Under the pieces are notes generated by a model. It did not search any database. It saw only the letters and a list, made by a program, of their open reading frames with translations, and was not told the DNA's origin. Both the position numbers and the translations under genes were made by a program. A stretch of DNA of 64,000 nucleotides. Origin: Paenibacillus elgii NBRC 100335 (lineage in GTDB: Bacteria > Bacillota > Bacilli > Paenibacillales > NBRC-103111). The stretch's first letter is position 1, and every line of letters starts with the position of its first letter. Shown here piece after piece: positions 44,251 through 52,692 of the stretch. The stretch is taken from NCBI RefSeq assembly GCF_004000865.1, contig NZ_BIMB01000021.1:1-64000 (forward strand), written 5' to 3'.

Positions 44251-44256
44251 TTAATC

Positions 44257-44287
44257 AAAAAAAGAGAGCGGCCGGAGCCGCATCTCG
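44257..44287 (-). terminator. Terminator between copZ and copA
   Basis: On the minus strand GAGATGCGGC and GCCGCTCTC pair around a short loop and are followed by TTTTTTT. It separates the csoR-copZ transcript from copA. Confidence 0.75.
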
Positions 44288-44308
44288 GCAATACCGGTGA
44301 ATCCCGGA

Positions 44309-44509
44309 TTAAACCACGTCGTAGCCTTGGTCTTCGATCGCGGCTTTGATTGCATCCGGATTCGTTTTCGACTCCTCATACTGCACTTGAACGGATTTTG
44401 CGGCCAAGTCGACCTTGCCAGTTGCGCCGATGTTTTTCAAAGCGCCTTCGATGGAATTCACGCAATGATTGCAGGACATGCCTTCAACTTTCAATGTAAT
44501 AGTTTGCAT
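44309..44509 (-). CDS. copZ: Copper chaperone CopZ
   Basis: 66 residues, a single heavy-metal-associated domain with the Cu(I) site GMSCNHC near residues 10-16 and the closing GYDVV. It carries Cu(I) to CopA and to CsoR in the cytoplasm. A GGAGAG ribosome site precedes the ATG. It lies 13 bp downstream of csoR. Confidence 0.95.
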   Translation of the reverse strand: MQTITLKVEGMSCNHCVNSIEGALKNIGATGKVDLAAKSVQVQYEESKTNPDAIKAAIEDQGYDVV

Positions 44510-44522
44510 AGGGGATCTCTCC

Positions 44523-44846
44523 TTATTTCATTAATTTTTGGATGGTAGTAAGCAGTTCTTCAACGACTTCGTGCTCGCCCGCTTGAATGCGTTCGATCAC
44601 ACAGGACTTCATATGGCCTTCGAGCAGCAGCTTGCCGACGCCGTTCAGCGCCGATTGGATCGCGGCGATCTGGTTAAGGACGTCGTCGCAATAGGTGTCT
44701 TTCTCGATCAAGCCCTTCACGCCCCGGATCTGGCCTTCGATGCGGTTCAAGCGGGTGATGAGGTTGGCTTTGACTTTATCGGAATGATGGCTTTTTCTCT
44801 CGCTGTCGGTGGAGCAGCAATGTTCCGCCTCCGTAATGTTATCCAT
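44523..44846 (-). CDS. csoR: Copper-sensing repressor CsoR
   Basis: 107 residues of the all-helical DUF156/CsoR fold. The Cu(I) ligand set Cys-His-Cys is visible in KDTYCDDVLNQ and EGHMKSCVIE, which separates CsoR from the nickel-sensing RcnR type. The basic helix-1 surface (ANLITRLNRIEGQIRGVKGL) contacts DNA. An N-terminal His/Cys-containing extension (EAEHCC, KSHHSDK) is present. The ATG at 44846 follows AGGAGG by 7-8 bases; the ATG eight codons earlier has no site. Confidence 0.94.
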   Translation of the reverse strand: MDNITEAEHCCSTDSERKSHHSDKVKANLITRLNRIEGQIRGVKGLIEKDTYCDDVLNQIAAIQSALNGVGKLLLEGHMKSCVIERIQAGEHEVVEELLTTIQKLMK

Positions 44847-44875
44847 TGTGTTCCCTCCTCTTGGATTCATATTAC

Positions 44876-44894
44876 TATACCCCCCTACCCTATG
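44876..44894. promoter_or_regulatory. Candidate CsoR box upstream of csoR
   Basis: TATACCCCCCTACCCTATG, a GC-core element flanked by TA steps, 30 bp upstream of csoR. It shares the ATACCCCC half with Bacillus CsoR sites, but the second half is not a good inverted copy, so autoregulation is only suggested. Confidence 0.35.
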
Positions 44895-45213
44895 TCAACG
44901 GGTGAATTGCATTTTTTTTCAAGCTGCCGTCCGGCTTTAGTTTTCCATTTCCTAGGCTATTTTAAACCAAGCCTGAACGTCCGCCCGCCCCCACTCCTCG
45001 CAAAAAAGCTGCATGTCCCTGATTCGGGGACAATGGCTTCCTCCAAGTCAGCTGCGAAAAATCCAACGGGTGCGCAGCTCGACCGCGGCGCCCTTCCGGT
45101 CGATTTTTTTCCGTTCGTAGTGACTCCCCCTATAGCGTGTGCTACAATATCATTGAATCGTAACACGATGAAAAAAGACGATAAGATAACTACGGATTTG
45201 GAGTTGAGAAAAC
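44895..45213. other. Intergenic region between csoR and the nik/cnt-type operon
   Basis: 319 bp. It holds a hairpin (TGTCCC-tgattc-GGGGACA) within a longer AGCTGC-bounded structure near 45010-45060, and a probable promoter for the importer operon (GTGACT, 17 bases, TACAAT, around 45120-45150). No gene is seen. Confidence 0.45.
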
Positions 45214-46821
45214 GTGAACAAGCCCGCAATGTTCAAGGTGATCGTATGGGGACTTATCCTTGGCCTTATCTTAACCGGATGCGCCCCGACCGCTAAGAAG
45301 GAAGAATCCCCGGTTGCTGCCACGAAGGACGAGCTGATCCTTGCCGTCGGCTCCGAGCCGGAAGCCGGCTTCGATCCGACGACCGGCTGGGGACGGTACG
45401 GCTCGCCGCTGTTCCAAAGCACGCTGCTGAAGCGCAATGCCGAAATGAAAATTGTAAACGATCTGGCCACCGGCTACGAAGTGAGTGGCGACGGGACGGT
45501 ATGGACCGTCAAGCTGCGGAGCGACGCGAAGTTTTCCGACGGTAAGCCGGTCACGGCCGCCGACGTGCAGTATACGTTCGAAGCAGCGTCCAAAAACGGC
45601 TCCATTATCGACCTCACGAATATGAAGAGCGTCGAAGCCACGGACGACGCCACGGTCAAGTTTACGCTCAAGGAGCCGCAATCGACGTTCCTGACGCTGC
45701 TCGTGCAGACAGGCATCGTACCGAAGCACGCCCACGGCCAAGACTACGCCCAGAAGCCGGTTGGGTCCGGGCCGTACAAGCTCGTGCAATGGGACCGCGG
45801 CCAGCAGGTCATCGTCGAGGCGAATCCCGATTATTACGGGCCGAAGCCGTTTTTCAAAAAGCTGACGTTTCTGTTCGTGAACGAGGATGCCGCTTATGCC
45901 GCCGCCAAGGCCGGAAAAGTGGACGCCGCTTACATCCCCGCCGCCTTCAGCAAGCAGCCGGTCGCCGGGATGCGGGTCGAAGCCGTACATACCGTGGACA
46001 ACCGGGGCATCGTGTTCCCTTATCCCCGTTCCGGGAGTACTACGAAGGACGGCAATCCCATCGGCAACGATGTGACGGCCGATATCGCGATCCGCAAAGC
46101 CGTCAACACGGCGATCGACCGCAAAGCGCTCGTCCAAGGCGTGCTGGAAGGGCATGGCACGCCAGCCTACACCATCAACGACGGGCTGCCCTGGTGGAAT
46201 CCGCAGACGGTCACTCCCGACGCCGATGTCGAAGGCGCGAAGAAGCTGCTCGCAGAGGCGGGCTGGAAAGACGCCGACGGCGACGGCATCTTGGAGAAGG
46301 GAACGCTCAAAGCCCAATTCCCGCTCATCTACCCTTCGGGCGACGTGACGCGACAATCGTTGGCGCTGGCTGTGGCCGACATGCTGAAGCCGGTCGGCAT
46401 TCAAGTCAACGTCGACGGCAAGAGCTGGGATGATATCAAGAAGCTGATGCATTCCAGCGCCGTCATGATGGGCTGGGGCAGCAACGATCCGCTCGAAATG
46501 TACAACGTATACAGCAGCAAATACCGCGGCGTCGAATATTACAACAACGGGTATTATAGCAATCCGACGGTCGACGCTTGGATGGACAAAGCGCTCCGGG
46601 CCACGAAGGAAGAAGACGCCTGGGAGTTTTGGAAAAAAGCCCAGTGGGACGGCACGACCGGCGTCAGTGCGCAGGGCGACGCGCCGTGGGCGTGGCTGGT
46701 CAACATTGACCACCTGTATCTTGTCAAGGACAAGCTGGATATCGGAAAGCAGCGCATTCATCCGCACGGCCACGGCTGGCCGGTTACGGACAATATCGAA
46801 GAATGGAAATGGACGAACTAG
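45214..46821 (+). CDS. Metal/metallophore-type ABC substrate-binding lipoprotein (NikA/CntA-like)
   Basis: 535 residues with a lipoprotein signal (LILTGC lipobox near residue 23) and the SBP_bac_5 fold: AVGSEPEAGFDPTTGWGRYG, WTVKLRSDAKFSDGKPVTAADV, VGSGPYKLVQWDRGQQVIVEANPDYYG. The WGRYGSPLFQSTLLK stretch is typical of NikA/CntA proteins that bind nickel or cobalt as chelates rather than peptides. It heads a five-gene importer with the cntABCDF/nikABCDE order. GTG start 10 bases after GGAG. Confidence 0.85.
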   Translation: MNKPAMFKVIVWGLILGLILTGCAPTAKKEESPVAATKDELILAVGSEPEAGFDPTTGWGRYGSPLFQSTLLKRNAEMKIVNDLATGYEVSGDGTVWTVKLRSDAKFSDGKPVTAADVQYTFEAASKNGSIIDLTNMKSVEATDDATVKFTLKEPQSTFLTLLVQTGIVPKHAHGQDYAQKPVGSGPYKLVQWDRGQQVIVEANPDYYGPKPFFKKLTFLFVNEDAAYAAAKAGKVDAAYIPAAFSKQPVAGMRVEAVHTVDNRGIVFPYPRSGSTTKDGNPIGNDVTADIAIRKAVNTAIDRKALVQGVLEGHGTPAYTINDGLPWWNPQTVTPDADVEGAKKLLAEAGWKDADGDGILEKGTLKAQFPLIYPSGDVTRQSLALAVADMLKPVGIQVNVDGKSWDDIKKLMHSSAVMMGWGSNDPLEMYNVYSSKYRGVEYYNNGYYSNPTVDAWMDKALRATKEEDAWEFWKKAQWDGTTGVSAQGDAPWAWLVNIDHLYLVKDKLDIGKQRIHPHGHGWPVTDNIEEWKWTN

Positions 46822-46846
46822 GCCCGGAAAATGAGGTTATGAGACG

Positions 46847-47833
46847 ATGCGCAGCTTGCTTACGTTTTTAGGCTTGAAAGCGGTCCGGCTGGTTTCTTTG
46901 CTGGCGGCGATCAGCGCGATTTCCTTCGTGCTCGTCAGCGCCTCCCCCATCGACCCGATTCAAGCCTACGTCGGGGCCGACATGATGCGGGTGAGCCCGG
47001 AGCAGCGGCAGCAGATTGCCGAGCATTGGGGACTCGATAAGCCGCCGGCCGAACGATTCGCGAATTGGGGGACGGCCTTGCTGCAGGGTGACCTGGGCAC
47101 CTCCATGATTTACCGCCGGCCGGTGGCGGAGGTGATCGGAGAGCGGTTCGCAGGTTCGCTTGCGCTAATGTTCGCCGCCTGGCTGCTGTCTGGCCTGCTC
47201 GGCTTTACGGCAGGCAGCTTGGCCGCGATGAAGAAAGATACGTGGATCGACCGACTGATCCAATGGTACTGCTATACGCTGGCCTCCACGCCCGCGTTCT
47301 GGATGGGCTTGCTGCTGCTTCTGCTGTTCGGGGTGTGGCTGGGCTGGTTTCCGGTCGCGCTTGGCGTTCCTGCCGGGGTGCTGGCTCAGGAGGTCACGTG
47401 GAGTGACCGGGTGCAGCATATGATCCTGCCCGCGCTGACCTTGAGCATCGTCGGCATCTCGAACATCGCGCTGCATACGAGGCAAAAGCTGCTCGACGTG
47501 CTCGCCAGCGACTACGTGCTGTTCGCCCGGGCCCGCGGCGAGCGCGGCTTCCGGCTGTTCCGGCGGCACGGTCTGCGCAATATCGCGCTGCCCGCCCTGT
47601 CGCTGCAGTTCACCGCGTTCAGCGAGCTGTTTGGCGGGGCGGTCTTGGCCGAGCAGGTATTTTCCTATCCCGGCCTCGGACAAGCCACCGTCGAAGCCGG
47701 GCTGCGGGGCGACGTTCCGCTGCTGCTTGGCATCGTGCTGTTCAGCGCCCTGTTCGTGTTCACCGGCAATCTGATCGCGGATTTGCTCTACCGCTTGGTC
47801 GATCCGCGAATCCGGGAGGGACGGGCGCTATGA
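46847..47833 (+). CDS. Nickel/peptide-type ABC permease (NikB-like)
   Basis: 328 residues with six predicted helices. The DppB/NikB N-terminal sequence (SASPIDPIQAYVGADM) and the coupling loop (DVLASDYVLFARARGERGFRL, then HGLRNIALPALSLQF) are clear. It pairs with the NikC-like permease, whose start overlaps its stop by 4 bp. Confidence 0.9.
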   Translation: MRSLLTFLGLKAVRLVSLLAAISAISFVLVSASPIDPIQAYVGADMMRVSPEQRQQIAEHWGLDKPPAERFANWGTALLQGDLGTSMIYRRPVAEVIGERFAGSLALMFAAWLLSGLLGFTAGSLAAMKKDTWIDRLIQWYCYTLASTPAFWMGLLLLLLFGVWLGWFPVALGVPAGVLAQEVTWSDRVQHMILPALTLSIVGISNIALHTRQKLLDVLASDYVLFARARGERGFRLFRRHGLRNIALPALSLQFTAFSELFGGAVLAEQVFSYPGLGQATVEAGLRGDVPLLLGIVLFSALFVFTGNLIADLLYRLVDPRIREGRAL

Positions 47834-48699
47834 ATAAGCTACAACCGTCCAGCGGTTCGGCGCACTTTCGCTCCCAGACGCGGCTCGGCCGGAGACATCG
47901 AGCGCTGATCGCGGCGATCGGCGCGGCCGTGCTGATTCTGGGAACCTTGCTCATCGGGCTGCTGCTCAGCCCGGACAACCTGTCCACCCGGTTGGAGTGG
48001 CGCAATCTTCCGCCGTCGCTGCAGCATCCATTCGGCACCGATTGGCTCGGGCGGGATATGTTTACCCGCACTCTCAAAGGCCTTGCGCTAAGCGTGCAGG
48101 TCGGCTTGATCGCCGCCGCTTGCAGCGTGGTCATCGCGACGGCGCTGGGGCTCATTGCCGCGACGATGGGCCGGACGGCCGACCGGATCGTCGCATGGCT
48201 GATCGACTTGTTTTTGAGCGTGCCGCATCTCGTCACGCTCATTCTGATCGCGTTCGTCTGCGGCGGCGGCATGCGCGGCATCGTGATCGGCGTTGCCCTG
48301 ACGCATTGGCCGAGCTTGGCGCGGGTCATCCGCGCGGAGGTGCTGCAGCTGCGCAGCGCCGAATTTGTGCAAATTTCGCGGCGGCTCGGGCAGTCCCGCT
48401 GGCAGGTGGCGACGCGGCACATGCTGCCTCACCTGCTGCCGCAGCTGCTCGTCGGGCTGCTTCTGTTGTTCCCGCACGCGATTCTGCATGAAGCCGGCGT
48501 GACGTTTATCGGCTTGGGCCTGTCGCCGCACCAGCCGGCGATCGGTATTATTTTGTCCGAGTCGATGCGGTATTTGTCGACCGGCATGTGGTGGCTGGCC
48601 GTCTTCCCCGGCCTCTGCCTGTTGATCGTCGTCCGGGCGTTCGACCGGGCCGGGGAAAGTCTGCGTCTGCTGCTCGATCCGCGGAACCCGCAGAGCTGA
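47830..48699 (+). CDS. Nickel/peptide-type ABC permease (NikC-like)
   Basis: 289 residues. The DppC/NikC features are HPFGTDWLGRDMFTRTLKGL near residue 60, five to six helices, and the coupling loop LRSAEFVQISRRLGQSRWQV. ATGA overlap with the preceding permease shows tight coupling. Confidence 0.9.
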   Translation: MNKLQPSSGSAHFRSQTRLGRRHRALIAAIGAAVLILGTLLIGLLLSPDNLSTRLEWRNLPPSLQHPFGTDWLGRDMFTRTLKGLALSVQVGLIAAACSVVIATALGLIAATMGRTADRIVAWLIDLFLSVPHLVTLILIAFVCGGGMRGIVIGVALTHWPSLARVIRAEVLQLRSAEFVQISRRLGQSRWQVATRHMLPHLLPQLLVGLLLLFPHAILHEAGVTFIGLGLSPHQPAIGIILSESMRYLSTGMWWLAVFPGLCLLIVVRAFDRAGESLRLLLDPRNPQS

Positions 48700-48745
48700 A
48701 GCATCCGGCCCCGCAGTATGATACGAAGAGGAGGCTCGGCGCAAC

Positions 48746-49699
48746 GTGCCTGAATCTATGCCACAAACTATTCATGTCCCTGTACTTGAAGTGAATGACT
48801 TATCCGTCGCTTTCACGCGGTACGACCGCGGACTGCGGCAATCTACGGTGGAGGTCATCCGCAACCTGCACCTGACGGTCGGACGGGGCGAGCTGCTCGC
48901 GGTCGTCGGATCGAGCGGCTCCGGCAAAAGCCTGCTTGCCCACGCCATCCTCGGCATCCTGCCGGATAACGCCGCCGTCTCCGGGACGCTGCGGTACGAA
49001 GGCGAGCCACTAACTCCTGCCCGGCAGGAGGCGCTTCGCGGCAAGGAGATTGCGCTGGTGCCGCAATCGGTCAATTTCCTTGACCCGCTGATGCGGGTAG
49101 GCGACCAAGTGCGGAGCTCGGTCCTCGAAGGCGATGCCGACGCCGAGGTTCGCCGCATCTTCGACCGCTACCGTCTTGCCCCCGGGACCGAGCGGCGGTT
49201 CCCGTTCCAGCTGTCGGGCGGCATGGCGCGGCGGGTGCTCGTCTCGACGGCGACCGTCGGCGGCCCGCGGCTCGTCATTGCCGACGAGCCGACGCCCGGT
49301 CTCGACCCCGCGGCGGTGCGGGAAACGCTAAGCCGCTTCCGCGAGCTGGCGGACGAAGGCTGCGCCGTGCTGCTCATCACTCACGACATCGAGTCGGTGC
49401 TGCCCTTCGCCGACAACGTCGCCGTCTTTTATGCTGGGACGACGGTCGAAACGGCGCCCGCCGGCGACTTCTCCGGCGACGGAGCGCGGCTGCGCCATCC
49501 GTACAGCCGGGCGCTTTGGCAGGCGCTGCCGCAGAACGGCTTCACGCCGATACCCGGCGTCCAGCCACATCCGTCCGCGCTGCCGCCGGGCTGCTTGTTT
49601 GCGCCGCGCTGCGCCGCGGCCGGCACGGATTGCAGCCGCGAACGCCCGGAGATGCGGGAGCTGCGCGGCGGGACGGTGAGGTGCATCCATGCGACTTGA
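48746..49699 (+). CDS. Nickel/peptide-type ABC ATPase (NikD-like)
   Basis: 317 residues. Walker A is GSSGSGKSLL, the signature is QLSGGMARRVLVSTA, Walker B is LVIADEPTPGLDP and the H-loop is LLITHDI. The C-terminal oligopeptide-transporter extension with Cys ligands (LFAPRCAAAGTDC) is present. A GTG start follows GGAGG. Its last bases overlap the next ATPase gene by 11 bp. Confidence 0.9.
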   Translation: MPESMPQTIHVPVLEVNDLSVAFTRYDRGLRQSTVEVIRNLHLTVGRGELLAVVGSSGSGKSLLAHAILGILPDNAAVSGTLRYEGEPLTPARQEALRGKEIALVPQSVNFLDPLMRVGDQVRSSVLEGDADAEVRRIFDRYRLAPGTERRFPFQLSGGMARRVLVSTATVGGPRLVIADEPTPGLDPAAVRETLSRFRELADEGCAVLLITHDIESVLPFADNVAVFYAGTTVETAPAGDFSGDGARLRHPYSRALWQALPQNGFTPIPGVQPHPSALPPGCLFAPRCAAAGTDCSRERPEMRELRGGTVRCIHAT

Positions 49700-50303
49700 A
49701 GCGCGAGAGCTTGGGTACCGGCGCGGCCGGGACGCCTGGCTGTTCCGGGGTGTCGACCTTATGCTTGCGCCGGGGGAAATGACCGGCCTCGTCGGTCCGA
49801 GCGGCTGCGGCAAGACGACGCTCGGGCGGCTGCTGGCCGGGTATGAGGAGCCGCCGGAAGGGCGCATTACGTTAGGCGGCAATCCTCTCCCGCGCACCGG
49901 CTACCACCCGGTGCAGCTCGTCTTCCAGCACCCGGAGAAGGCGGTCAATCCGAAGTGGCCGATGCACCGTGTCCTGCGCGAAGGCGGAGAACCCGATCCG
50001 GCGCTGCTGGAGGCGCTGGGCATCGAGCAGGAGTGGCTCCGCCGCCGGCCCGGCGAATTGTCCGGCGGCGAGCTGCAGCGGTTCTGTGTCGCGCGGGCGC
50101 TCGGACCGCATACGCGGTTTCTCATCGCCGACGAGATGACGACGATGCTCGATGCGATCACGCAGGCGCAAATTTGGCAGGCCGTGCGTGCGATCGCCCG
50201 GCAGCGCCAGCTTGGCGTGCTCGTCGTCAGCCACGAGCCGGGCTTGATCCACCATCTCTGCACCCATGTCATAAACTGGAACGAGCTTACAGGCGCGGAC
50301 TGA
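49689..50303 (+). CDS. Nickel/peptide-type ABC ATPase (NikE-like), short form
   Basis: 204 residues, about 60 shorter than NikE/DppF. All catalytic motifs remain: Walker A GPSGCGKTTLG, the VFQHPEKAVNPKW Q-loop, signature ELSGGELQRFCVARAL, Walker B FLIADEMTTMLD (Met where Pro is usual) and H-loop VVSHEPG. The protein simply ends after the core, without the Cys-containing C-terminal extension. Last gene of the importer operon. Confidence 0.87.
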   Translation: MRLEARELGYRRGRDAWLFRGVDLMLAPGEMTGLVGPSGCGKTTLGRLLAGYEEPPEGRITLGGNPLPRTGYHPVQLVFQHPEKAVNPKWPMHRVLREGGEPDPALLEALGIEQEWLRRRPGELSGGELQRFCVARALGPHTRFLIADEMTTMLDAITQAQIWQAVRAIARQRQLGVLVVSHEPGLIHHLCTHVINWNELTGAD

Positions 50304-50354
50304 ACTTCGGATGGTCCAATGTGTTGTCGCGGCGACGCTGCCTAAAGAGAACGA

Positions 50355-50384
50355 TTGACAGCCGAAAACGACCCGTGCTATAGT
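50355..50384 (+). promoter_or_regulatory. Promoter of the T-box leader
   Basis: A perfect -35 TTGACA at 50355-50360 and a TATAGT -10 at 50379-50384, with an 18-base spacer, just before the T-box RNA. Confidence 0.75.
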
Positions 50385-50391
50385 ACTGTTA

Positions 50392-50648
50392 ATTTATTTT
50401 TCGTGAAAGACAACGATGGGGAAAGTAAGCACGGCGTATTTCCAAGCGACCCGGGGAAGGTGCGAGCCCGGGAAAGAAGCCCTGCCGAAAGCCACCCTGG
50501 AGTCGCCCTCTGAAGCTAGCAGCCGTAGGAGTTGGCCGGTGTTCCGCCGTTATAGGACCGAGTGGACTTTGTATGTATTGGAGTCAACGAGGGTGGTACC
50601 GCGTGAGCAACAGCTCTCGTCCCTTTTTTGGGGACGGGGGCTTTTTTA
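50392..50648 (+). ncRNA. T-box riboswitch leader
   Basis: Stem I carries the AGTA loop-E strand (near 50425), a distal AGCGACC...GGGGAAGGTGCGAGCC region, and GAA with the specifier loop near 50494-50503. The conserved antiterminator box AGGGTGGTACCGCG is at 50590-50603, followed by a terminator (AGCTCTCGTCCC with GGGACGGGGGCT, then TTTTTT). Uncharged tRNA pairing at the specifier and the T-box lets transcription continue into the aminotransferase gene. The specifier reads best as GCC (Ala), because the next base is then a purine; AGC (Ser) in the shifted register is possible. Confidence 0.93.
50612..50648 (+). terminator. T-box regulated terminator
   Basis: An AGCTCTCGTCCC/GGGACGGGGGCT stem followed by a T-run. 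Its 5' arm competes with the antiterminator formed by the T-box sequence. Confidence 0.85.
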
Positions 50649-50688
50649 TTTGCAAATTTGCACGAACAAATCCATGTAAAGCTGGTGA

Positions 50689-51867
50689 ATGGTTATGACT
50701 TTGAATTGGTCCGAACGCCTCTCCCCCGTCATCCGGGATATGCCGCCGTCCGGCATCCGGCGGTTTTTCGATCTCGCGTCGGAGATGACCGGCATTATTT
50801 CGTTAGGCGTCGGGGAACCCGACTTTGTGACGCCTTGGGCGATCCGGGAAACAGGGATTCAGTCTTTAAGGCAAGGATACACGATGTATACGTCCAACGC
50901 GGGCTTGCTGGAGCTGCGCGAGGAAATTGCCGCTCACCTGCATGGATTTTACGGTGTGCATTACGAGCCCCGCAGCGAGGTGTTGGTGACGGTCGGGGTC
51001 AGCGAAGCGGTCGATCTTGCTTTGCGCGCCATCGTGCATACCGGGGACGAGGTGCTGATCGCCGAGCCGTGCTACGTCTCGTACGGGCCATGCGTCACGA
51101 TGGCGGGCGGCGTGCCGGTTCCGATAACCACGACGGCGGACAACGATTTCCGGCTGACCGCCGCACAGGTGGAAGCCGCGATCACACCGCGGACCAAGGC
51201 GCTGCTGTTCAACTATCCGAACAATCCGACCGGCGCGACGATGTCCCGGGAGGATCTGCTCGAAATTGCCAAAGTCGTGGAAAAGCATAACTTGATCGTC
51301 ATTTCCGACGAGGTGTACGACAAGCTGACTTACGAGGGCGAGCATACGTGCTTTGCGTCACTGCCGGGGATGCGGGACCGGACGATTTTGCTGAACGGCT
51401 TCTCCAAGGCGTACGCCATGACCGGCTGGCGGCTCGGGTACGCTTGCGGGCATCCCGAAGTCATCGCCGCGATGACCAAGATCCATCAATACACGATGAT
51501 CTGCGCGCCCATTACGGTGCAAAAAGCGGCAATCGAAGCGCTCCGGAACGGCACGGAGGAAATGAAGGAGATGGTCGGCTCGTACAATCAGCGGCGGCGG
51601 CTCGTGCTGAAAGGCTTCCAAGAGATCGGCCTGCCCTGCTTCGAGCCTCGGGGAGCCTTCTACGCCTTCCCGTCGGTCCGGCACACGGGCCTTTCCTCGG
51701 AGGCGTTCGCCTGGCGGCTGCTGGAGGAGACGAAGGTTGCCGTCGTGCCCGGCAACGCTCTCGGCAACGCCGGGGAAGGCCATATCCGCTGCTCCTATGC
51801 CTCTTCGGTGGAAAATTTGACCGAGGCGATCGAGCGGATGGGCCGCTTCCTGAAGCAGTTCGAGTAA
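50689..51867 (+). CDS. Class I/II PLP aminotransferase under T-box control
   Basis: 392 residues. Fold-type I aminotransferase with ISLGVGEPDFVTP, NYPNNPTGATM (Asn of the PLP ring site), VISDEVYDKLTYEG, the PLP Lys in LNGFSKAYAMTGWRLGY and the carboxylate-binding Arg in IRCSYAS. It resembles the AlaT/PatA/AspC group; if the specifier is Ala, an alanine transaminase role would fit. ATG at 50689 or the in-frame ATG at 50695 (better spaced from GGTGA) may be the start. Confidence 0.88.
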   Translation: MVMTLNWSERLSPVIRDMPPSGIRRFFDLASEMTGIISLGVGEPDFVTPWAIRETGIQSLRQGYTMYTSNAGLLELREEIAAHLHGFYGVHYEPRSEVLVTVGVSEAVDLALRAIVHTGDEVLIAEPCYVSYGPCVTMAGGVPVPITTTADNDFRLTAAQVEAAITPRTKALLFNYPNNPTGATMSREDLLEIAKVVEKHNLIVISDEVYDKLTYEGEHTCFASLPGMRDRTILLNGFSKAYAMTGWRLGYACGHPEVIAAMTKIHQYTMICAPITVQKAAIEALRNGTEEMKEMVGSYNQRRRLVLKGFQEIGLPCFEPRGAFYAFPSVRHTGLSSEAFAWRLLEETKVAVVPGNALGNAGEGHIRCSYASSVENLTEAIERMGRFLKQFE

Positions 51868-51882
51868 TACGAGTCCGCTGGG

Positions 51883-52692
51883 CTAACCGGCCGAATCCGT
51901 AGACGTGGCAAGCTTTACGGCGTAATCATGCATGGCTTCCAATGAGCCCGTATAGATGAGAATGCCTCGTTCGATTAAACGGCGAAGCCGATATTCGATC
52001 CAGCTATGGGAAATCGGACAGTCCAAAGCATGAAAAAGAATTTCCCCGATCAGCAGTCCGATTTTAACCCAGCCCTGGGCCTCTGCCTGTAGGGTACGGA
52101 CGACCTGAACGATCGTTTCGTCGAAATAGCTTTCATCCGCCGTCCGAAGGTTACCATTCTCATAAATACGAAGCAAGCCCGCTTCTTCTACCAGTCTCCG
52201 CCAGTCTTGGATAAGCCGCTCTCTGGTCCGCGGCGCAAGCGGCTCCGCATTCCCGATCCACGAAGCCAATTCGTCTGGGGCGGCTTCCCCGGTATGGCGG
52301 AGCCGTCCTTCGGAAGCGACGGTGACGTTCATGACGGATACGGAAACGTCGGGCGGCAGGGAAGCAAGCACGGCGCGAAGCCCGGTTTGTTCAAAAACGT
52401 TGTCGGCTGCCCAGATCACGACAGGAACCGGATTCGCGGAAAGACGGGAGAGCCATTCCCGCCAAGCTTCCATGTTGCTTTTCAGATACGGCAAGTATTG
52501 CCGGGCCTCCTCGTTGTCGATGGTTTCCCGCCAGCGAAGACGCACGTCCTCCCAATTCTGCGAGGCCGCGCAAACCGGAGGACCCGACATCAAGTCGTCT
52601 TCCCAATGAAGCACCGACTTGTCGGGCCTGGTTCCCATGGCAACCTTTAAACAGCCTGCCGCTGCCGCACCGAAGACGATCTGGACGGTCAC
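51883..52692 (-). CDS. DUF1835/DUF3658 domain protein
   Basis: 269 residues. The N-terminal ~110 match DUF1835 (QIVFGAAAAGCLKVAMG start, WEDDLMSGP, VVIWAADNVFEQTGLRAVLA). The C-terminal part matches DUF3658 (YFDETIVQVVRTLQAEAQGW, IGEILFHALDCPISHSWIEYRLRRLIERG), which looks like a winged helix. The function is unknown. It starts with GTG overlapping the HD-gene stop (GTGA), so the two are co-translated. Confidence 0.8.
   Translation of the reverse strand: MTVQIVFGAAAAGCLKVAMGTRPDKSVLHWEDDLMSGPPVCAASQNWEDVRLRWRETIDNEEARQYLPYLKSNMEAWREWLSRLSANPVPVVIWAADNVFEQTGLRAVLASLPPDVSVSVMNVTVASEGRLRHTGEAAPDELASWIGNAEPLAPRTRERLIQDWRRLVEEAGLLRIYENGNLRTADESYFDETIVQVVRTLQAEAQGWVKIGLLIGEILFHALDCPISHSWIEYRLRRLIERGILIYTGSLEAMHDYAVKLATSTDSAG

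Noticed and set aside
42116-44254. 712-codon open frame on the plus strand opposite copA
   Set aside because: Arg/His-rich low-complexity translation without domain motifs; it is the GC-rich shadow of copA, whose minus-strand motifs are unmistakable.
45271-46773. 500-codon open frame opposite the NikA/CntA-like gene
   Set aside because: Antisense shadow without motifs; the plus strand carries a lipobox and the SBP fold.
50392-50648. Reading the conserved leader as a short coding gene
   Set aside because: The AGGGTGGTACCGCG box and terminator identify it as T-box RNA.
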